Of a stretch of 27,929 nt of DNA, positions 24,293 through 27,929 are shown piece after piece. How positions within the stretch are numbered: position 1 is the first letter of the stretch; each line of letters begins with the position of its first letter. A program made the translations under genes and the position numbers. The notes under the pieces are model-generated. The model did no database searches. It was not told the origin of the DNA and worked only from the letters and a program-made list of their open reading frames with translations. Origin of the DNA: DATBIO01 sp036556965 (GTDB lineage Bacteria > Acidobacteriota > Vicinamibacteria > Fen-336); assembly GCA_036556965.1 (NCBI GenBank), contig DATBIO010000059.1, positions 1 through 27,929 on the forward strand, in the 5' to 3' direction.

Positions 24293-25222
24293 TCAGGCCG
24301 CGCGGGCCGGCTCCTCCGCCTTCTTCCCGCGGCGCCGGCGGACGGCGCGGAAGACCTTCCAGGCCACGAAGGCCACGAGCAGCCAGGGGAGCAGGGCCAC
24401 CGCCGCGTAGATCAGCGCGGCCACCGAGTTGGCCAGCAGCTCCGCCGACTCCTTGAAGGCGTTGCCGATGGGCGCGAAGGCCCCGGGCTCCACCAACGCC
24501 GCCGGCTCGTGCATGGTGACGGTGATGGTGGAGAGCGCCACCTGCTGGTCGTAGAACCGGCGCTCGCCCTCCAGCGTCTCGATCTCCTCCGTGATGCGGG
24601 CCAGCTCGCGCTCGGCGCTCAGGATGTCGTCCAGGTCGGCGGTGCGGTTGCGCAGGAGCTCGGTGAGGCGGGCCGCGGTCTGGCGCTTCACGCCCAGGCG
24701 CGTCTCCAGGTCCGTGTAGGCCTTGGTCACGTCCTGCGCGGCCACGTTCTCCAGGCGCACGCGACCCAGGGCCTTGATGCCGGCCACCGCCTGCGCGAAG
24801 GCCTCCGCGGGGACGCGGATGGTGATCGTGCCCTGCAGCCGGTCCTGGTTGCCGCGGGTGGTTTGGCTGTCGGCCAGGTAGCCGCCGAGCGAGTCGGCCA
24901 GGGCGCCGACCCTCTTCGCCGCTTCCTCGAAGCCGGCCACCTCCACCGTGATCTGCGCGGTGCGGATGAGCTTGCGCGCCGCGGCCATGGCGGCGAGGCC
25001 CGCCGGCTTCGCAGGAGCCTGGCCCCCCGGAGCGCCGAGCTTGCCGGCGGCGCCCTCCGCCAGGCGCGCCGCCTCGGCGGGGGCGGCGCCCTGCGCCGCC
25101 ACGAAGGTGGCGGGGGGAGCCGCCGCCCGCGTGGACTCGGGCGCCGCCTTGTCCTGGCCGCGCATGCAGCCGGTCGTGAGCGGCATCACCAGGAACGGCA
25201 CCATCAGCGCGCGTGTCGTCAT
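24293..25222 (-). CDS. DUF4349 lipoprotein
   Basis: A 309-residue protein. The N-terminus (FLVMPLTTGC, Cys19) looks like a lipoprotein signal with a slightly off-consensus lipobox. A low-complexity Ala/Pro stretch follows to about 80. The DUF4349 core then has RKLIRTAQITVEVAGFEEAA, TITIRVPAEAFAQAV and a predicted coiled coil (about 185-235; ILSAERELARITEEIETLEG). A C-terminal membrane segment (IYAAVALLPWLLVAFVAWKVF) and a basic tail end the protein. ATG 25222 is preferred over the upstream GTG 25264 because it gives the signal sequence directly and has GGAGAAG upstream. The function is unknown. It lies 38 nt after the thioesterase and 22 nt before the ABC ATPase. Confidence 0.82.
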   Translation of the reverse strand: MTTRALMVPFLVMPLTTGCMRGQDKAAPESTRAAAPPATFVAAQGAAPAEAARLAEGAAGKLGAPGGQAPAKPAGLAAMAAARKLIRTAQITVEVAGFEEAAKRVGALADSLGGYLADSQTTRGNQDRLQGTITIRVPAEAFAQAVAGIKALGRVRLENVAAQDVTKAYTDLETRLGVKRQTAARLTELLRNRTADLDDILSAERELARITEEIETLEGERRFYDQQVALSTITVTMHEPAALVEPGAFAPIGNAFKESAELLANSVAALIYAAVALLPWLLVAFVAWKVFRAVRRRRGKKAEEPARAA

Positions 25223-25260
25223 CGTTCTTCTCCGCGCGGTATACGGCCCGCGGGCTGCGG

Positions 25261-25674
25261 TCATTCCCGGGAAGGCTCCCGGGCCGCATCCAGCCGCTGC
25301 CGCAGCCAGTCCGGCACGGGCGTGCTGCGGAACCCGTCCATGTCCACCACCACCACCGTGTTGCGCGCCCGGAACACGGGCCGGCCGGCAACGCTTCCCT
25401 CGTAGCGGATGCGGATGGAGCTGCCGCCCACGTGCTCCACCACGACGCCCACGTCCACGTAGTCCCCGTAGTGGACGGGGGAGAGGAACTCCATCTCCAG
25501 CTTGACGGTGGGGCAGGCCAGGCCCTCCCGGAAGACGTCCGGATAGGTGCGTCCGACGTGGCCGCGGAAGAAATCCTCGAAGGCCTCGTGGAGGAAGTTG
25601 ACCAGCCGCGGGTAGTAGGCGATGCCGGCCGCGTCGAGGTCGCCGAAGCGAACGAGTATCCTGGTGGTGAACAT
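25261..25674 (-). CDS. 4HBT-family acyl-CoA thioesterase (YbgC/FadM type)
   Basis: A 137-residue hot-dog-fold enzyme, the usual length for this family. The active-site motif FGDLDAAGIAYYPRLVNFLH contains the catalytic Asp. The later segments VKLEMEFLSPVHYGDYVDVG and RNTVVVVDMDGFRSTPVPDW are also typical. It would hydrolyse a short- or medium-chain or aromatic acyl-CoA; the substrate is not predictable here. ATG 25674 is chosen over GTG 25692 because GATAAT (25689-25684) lies 9 nt before it and overlaps the alternative start region; no Shine-Dalgarno is present. First gene of the run leading to the DUF4349 lipoprotein and ABC exporter. Confidence 0.85.
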   Translation of the reverse strand: MFTTRILVRFGDLDAAGIAYYPRLVNFLHEAFEDFFRGHVGRTYPDVFREGLACPTVKLEMEFLSPVHYGDYVDVGVVVEHVGGSSIRIRYEGSVAGRPVFRARNTVVVVDMDGFRSTPVPDWLRQRLDAAREPSRE

Positions 25675-25683
25675 GCGCGCCGG

Positions 25684-25689
25684 ATTATC
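25684..25689 (-). promoter_or_regulatory. -10-like GATAAT nine nt before the thioesterase ATG
   Basis: GATAAT (5/6, directly preceded by TG) with 9 nt to ATG 25674 and no ribosome-binding site suggests a leaderless message. No convincing -35 is present. Confidence 0.35.
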
Positions 25690-25747
25690 CACTGGAGCCG
25701 GCTGTCCTCCCGCGCTGCGGGCGGTGTCCGTGCCGGGTGACAGGGGT

Positions 25748-25796
25748 CCGGGGGGACGAGGAGCCGGGTTCGTTTCCGGCCCCGCGGTCCCCCCGG
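25748..25796. repeat. Inverted repeat / large stem-loop upstream of the VWFA gene (first of two)
   Basis: CCGGGGGGAC (25748-25757) and GTCCCCCCGG (25787-25796) are perfect complements. Inside is a second stem, GCCGG (25763-25767) with CCGGC (25776-25780), around an 8-nt loop. It lies in the 213-bp divergent gap between thioesterase and VWFA genes. It could be a 5'-leader structure, a protein site or a small RNA element. Confidence 0.6.
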
Positions 25797-25800
25797 CGTT

Positions 25801-25831
25801 CGCGTGGGACCCTCCGTGTCGGTCCCGCGCG
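25801..25831. repeat. Second stem-loop upstream of the VWFA gene
   Basis: An 11-bp stem (CGCGTGGGACC with GGTCCCGCGCG, one G-T) around a 9-nt loop starts 4 nt after the first stem-loop and lies 57 nt before the VWFA start. Confidence 0.55.
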
Positions 25832-25887
25832 AGCGAGATGAAGATCCCGGGCCCGCTTCTTGCTCAGGAGGGGGCGTGCTCCTGACC

Positions 25888-26841
25888 ATGCGCCGCCTCG
25901 CCCTGCCCGCCCTGGCCCTCTCGTCGGCCGCCCTTGCCGCCCAGGAGGTCCCGACCTTCCCCACCACCACCGAGCTCGTCTACGTGCGCTTCCACGTCGA
26001 GCGGAAGGGCGCCTTCCTGGACAAGCTGACCAAGGACCAGCTCCGGGTGCTGGAGGACGGCAAGCCCCAGGAGATCGCCCTCCTCGAGACGCCTTCCACG
26101 CGCGAGCGCACCGTCCCCCCCGAGGTCGTGCTCGCCCTCGACGTGAGCAGCAGCGTGCTGGACGAGGGCCTGCTCGACGAGGCGCTGGTGAAGGACGTGC
26201 TCTTGGCGACGCTCGGGGAGCAGGCCAGCGTGGGGTTGTGCGCGTTCGGCGGGACCCTGCGCTGCCTGGCCGCCCCCACGCGCGACGCCGACGCGCTGCT
26301 CCGCGGCTTCGGACAGGCCATGGACTTCGGGGTGGAGTCCCGCCGCGGCGGCACGCGTCTCTACGGCTCCCTGGCCGACATCATGCGCATGGAGCCCACG
26401 GCCCCGCGCGCCCAGCGCGCGCTCATCGTCTTCTCCGACGGCATCGACAACAAGGGCGGCGGGGTCAAGGACGCCATCGACGCCGCCCTGGCCGAGGACG
26501 TGCGCGTCTATGCCGTCACCCTGAGCCAGGCCTTCCAGGCCACCTCGCGCTCCGCCGGCCCCTTCGGCCCGCCGCCCAACCGCACCTATTTCGACTACAA
26601 GAAGCTCGACCTGCGCCGGCTGGCCGAGGAGACGGGGGGCACGGGCTACGAGCCGGGCAACCTCGACGCCAAGGGCATGGCCCGCATCCTGCGCGAGATC
26701 GCCACCGAGATCTCGATGGAGAACGTGGTGGGCTACGCGCCGGAGGGCCCCGCCACGGGCGCCCGCCACAAGGTGAAGGTGGAGCTGGCGGACAAGTCGC
26801 TGGGCAAGGTGCGCAACGGCGAGCGCACGGTGGTCCGCTAG
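25888..26841 (+). CDS. Exported VWFA-related protein (acidobacterial-type)
   Basis: A 317-residue protein with a signal peptide (LALPALALSSAALAA/QE). A short beta-rich region with DKLTKDQLRVLEDGKPQEIA is the usual lead-in of the VWFA-related family described from Acidobacteria. The von Willebrand A domain follows, with MIDAS residues in DVSSSV (D85, S87, S89), a Thr in GGTRLYGSL and SDGIDN. The protein would bind a divalent metal and a protein partner outside the cytoplasm; its partner is unknown. ATG 25888 is the conservative start. GTG 25876 is closer to the AGGAGGGG ribosome site (25866-25873) and may be the real one, adding four residues to the signal peptide. Two stem-loops precede it. 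Confidence 0.87.
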   Translation: MRRLALPALALSSAALAAQEVPTFPTTTELVYVRFHVERKGAFLDKLTKDQLRVLEDGKPQEIALLETPSTRERTVPPEVVLALDVSSSVLDEGLLDEALVKDVLLATLGEQASVGLCAFGGTLRCLAAPTRDADALLRGFGQAMDFGVESRRGGTRLYGSLADIMRMEPTAPRAQRALIVFSDGIDNKGGGVKDAIDAALAEDVRVYAVTLSQAFQATSRSAGPFGPPPNRTYFDYKKLDLRRLAEETGGTGYEPGNLDAKGMARILREIATEISMENVVGYAPEGPATGARHKVKVELADKSLGKVRNGERTVVR

Positions 26842-26846
26842 CGGCG

Positions 26847-26889
26847 GCGCCCATCCTCCCGGGCGACGCCGCGGCGAGGCGGTGGGCGT
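26847..26889. terminator. Weak inverted repeat between convergent VWFA and creatininase genes
   Basis: GCGCCCA (26847-26853) pairs with TGGGCGT (26883-26889, one G-T), enclosing 29 nt that include GCCGCGGC. It lies in the 52-nt gap between two stop codons but has no T-run. Confidence 0.25.
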
Positions 26890-26893
26890 CTCC

Positions 26894-27646
26894 CTAGGCC
26901 TTGCTGCCCAGGTGCTCCATGACGGACAGGCTCAGGATCTCGGCCAGGCTCTCGAAGAGGGCCTCGCCCTCCTCCGAGCTGGCGGCGGTGGGGTCGCCGA
27001 AGTAGGCGTCCTCGCCTCCGGCCTCCAGGAAGGTCTTCGCCCCCTTCTTGATGGCGGGCATGAGGCCGTCCATGGGGGGAAGGGAGATGCGCTCGCGCTC
27101 GCGCACCATGCCCGGGGCCGCCGCCATCATGAGCGAGGTCTCGAAGGCCCCGCCGTGGTCGCCCTGCTGGAAGGCCTCCCCGAGCTGCTCCGCCCAGCGC
27201 TTCTTGGTGATGTCCACCCAGGTGACGCTGGCCCCCGCCTTGCGCGCCTCGTCCACCGCGGCCTTGACGCACTCCACGTGCTTGGGCTCCAGGTGGATGT
27301 TGATGAGGGCCACGGCGCGGTACTTCTTCGACGCGGCCATGGCCACGTCGCGCAGGAGGGCGGTGGCGGTGGCCGCGGGCAGGCTCAGGGTGCCCGCGAA
27401 GTCCGCCGCCCAGTCCGAGACGGTGAAGGCGACGGGAGGGAGGATGAGGGACGGGACCCCGTGCTCCTTGAGCTTGGCCGCCCCGCGGCGCGCCATCTCG
27501 GTGGCGATCACGGTGTCGGTGGAGAGCGGCAGGTGCGGCCCGTGGGCCTCGGTGGCCCCCACCGGCAGCAGCGCCACCGGGCGGTCCTTTCCCGCCAGGT
27601 CCACCTCCGTCCAGGTCATCTCGGCGATCACGATGTTGTCGGCCAT
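26894..27646 (-). CDS. Creatininase-family metal-dependent amidohydrolase
   Basis: A 250-residue cytoplasmic enzyme of the creatininase/FAPy-deformylase/MftE superfamily. Metal ligands expected for the family are present in GATEAHGPHLPLSTD (E33, H35, D44). At the second site many members read NxHGGN; this one reads NIHLEP (H118, E120), which resembles the H-x-E arrangement I recall in Pseudomonas creatininase. HGGAFETSLMM (E169) completes the site. It should hydrolyse a cyclic or linear amide; creatinine itself is not implied. ATG 27646 has AAGG about 6 nt upstream, and a perfect 12-bp palindrome (AGGAAGCTTCCT) lies just before it. It follows a benzoate-CoA-ligase-like gene by about 78 nt on the same strand, so an aromatic or amide catabolic role is possible. 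Confidence 0.85.
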   Translation of the reverse strand: MADNIVIAEMTWTEVDLAGKDRPVALLPVGATEAHGPHLPLSTDTVIATEMARRGAAKLKEHGVPSLILPPVAFTVSDWAADFAGTLSLPAATATALLRDVAMAASKKYRAVALINIHLEPKHVECVKAAVDEARKAGASVTWVDITKKRWAEQLGEAFQQGDHGGAFETSLMMAAAPGMVRERERISLPPMDGLMPAIKKGAKTFLEAGGEDAYFGDPTAASSEEGEALFESLAEILSLSVMEHLGSKA

Positions 27647-27724
27647 TGCCTTAGCAGGAAGCTTCCTTCCTCTCCTTTCTCGTTCTCATGTGCGGGATGG
27701 CGCGGCTGAGGTGCGGGCAGGCTC

Positions 27725-27929
27725 CTAGGTGCTTGACCCCGGGGCGCTCAGCCGCCGGCGGTCGATCTTGCCGCGGTCGTTCTTGGGCAGGGACGTGGCG
27801 AACTCCACCACGCGGGGGTACTTGAACGGCGCGAGCCGGCTCTTCACGAATTCCTGAAGCTCGCCGGCCAGCTCCTGGCCGGGCTCTCCTTCGCGACACA
27901 CGACGTAGGCCTTGGGCTTGATGAGTCCG
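27725..27929 (-). CDS. Benzoate-CoA-ligase-like AMP-forming acyl-CoA synthetase, C-terminal end only
   Basis: The last 67 or so codons of a gene that begins beyond the right edge, ending at TAG 27727-27725. The peptide begins GLIKPKAYVVCREGEPG and continues FVKSRLAPFKYPRVVEF and SLPKNDRGKIDRRRL. This is the AMP-binding enzyme C-terminal domain with the catalytic lysine in RGKIDR. The GL-KPKA-VV and RLAPFKYPR strings are most like benzoate/4-hydroxybenzoate-CoA ligases, though other acyl-CoA synthetases share part of them. It is upstream of and on the same strand as the creatininase-family gene. Confidence 0.8.
   Translation of the reverse strand, partial: GLIKPKAYVVCREGEPGQELAGELQEFVKSRLAPFKYPRVVEFATSLPKNDRGKIDRRRLSAPGSST

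Noticed and set aside
1..27929. tRNA, rRNA, CRISPR arrays, insertion sequences, phage genes, origins
   Set aside because: I looked for cloverleaf-like segments, regular spaced repeats, transposase motifs and terminal inverted repeats and saw none.

Overview
The window is a high-GC (about 70 %) stretch of bacterial chromosome, most likely from an Acidobacteriota member; I would guess a Vicinamibacteria- or Thermoanaerobaculia-like lineage, but that finer placement is inference. The pointers are an Oar-like TonB receptor with an N-terminal carboxypeptidase-regulatory-like domain, several CRTAC1 proteins (FG-GAP/VCBS repeats plus ASPIC/UnbV) interleaved with TPR proteins, and a VWFA-related protein of the type described as an acidobacterial domain. 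I see no tRNA, rRNA, CRISPR, insertion sequence or phage gene, and no gene-free stretch longer than about 215 bp.

Layout. (1) 1-3947, minus strand: Oar-like TonB receptor followed by the 5' part of a SIS-domain sugar-phosphate isomerase/deaminase, separated by a 14-bp stem-loop. (2) 4080-15877: a block of predicted exported repeat proteins: TPR protein (+), PQQ-propeller/esterase-like fusion (-), CRTAC1 protein (-), CRTAC1 protein (+), a second TPR protein (+), and a third CRTAC1 protein (+) translationally coupled to it. (3) 15928-22297: an amino-sugar block. On the minus strand it has a PuuP-like APC permease, a ROK repressor and a ChbG-type deacetylase with a signal peptide. Divergently on the plus strand is a GH2 exo-beta-D-glucosaminidase carrying the GSD acid/base signature. 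(4) 22305-25674, minus: 4HBT thioesterase, DUF4349 lipoprotein, ABC-2 ATPase and permease. (5) 25888-26841, plus: VWFA-related protein behind two strong stem-loops. (6) 26894 to the end, minus: the 3' end of a benzoate-CoA-ligase-like enzyme followed by a creatininase-family hydrolase.

How they fit together. The most coherent story is chitosan/chito-oligosaccharide use. The TonB receptor would bring oligosaccharides across the outer membrane, exported ChbG would remove acetyl groups, the exported glucosaminidase would release glucosamine, the amine-type APC permease would be a candidate importer, the SIS enzyme would act on the 6-phosphate, and the ROK protein would regulate. In support, the TonB-receptor and glucosaminidase promoters, about 15.6 kb apart, share a nearly identical A-tract box (TCCT-AAAAAAGTC) abutting the -35 hexamer in the same orientation, plus CTTT-N2/3-AAAG inverted repeats. 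The CRTAC1/TPR/PQQ block lies physically inside this putative regulon, and its function is unknown. Several genes (4080, 9945, 12039, 25674) have a -10-like hexamer only 7-11 nt before the start codon and no Shine-Dalgarno, which suggests leaderless transcripts.
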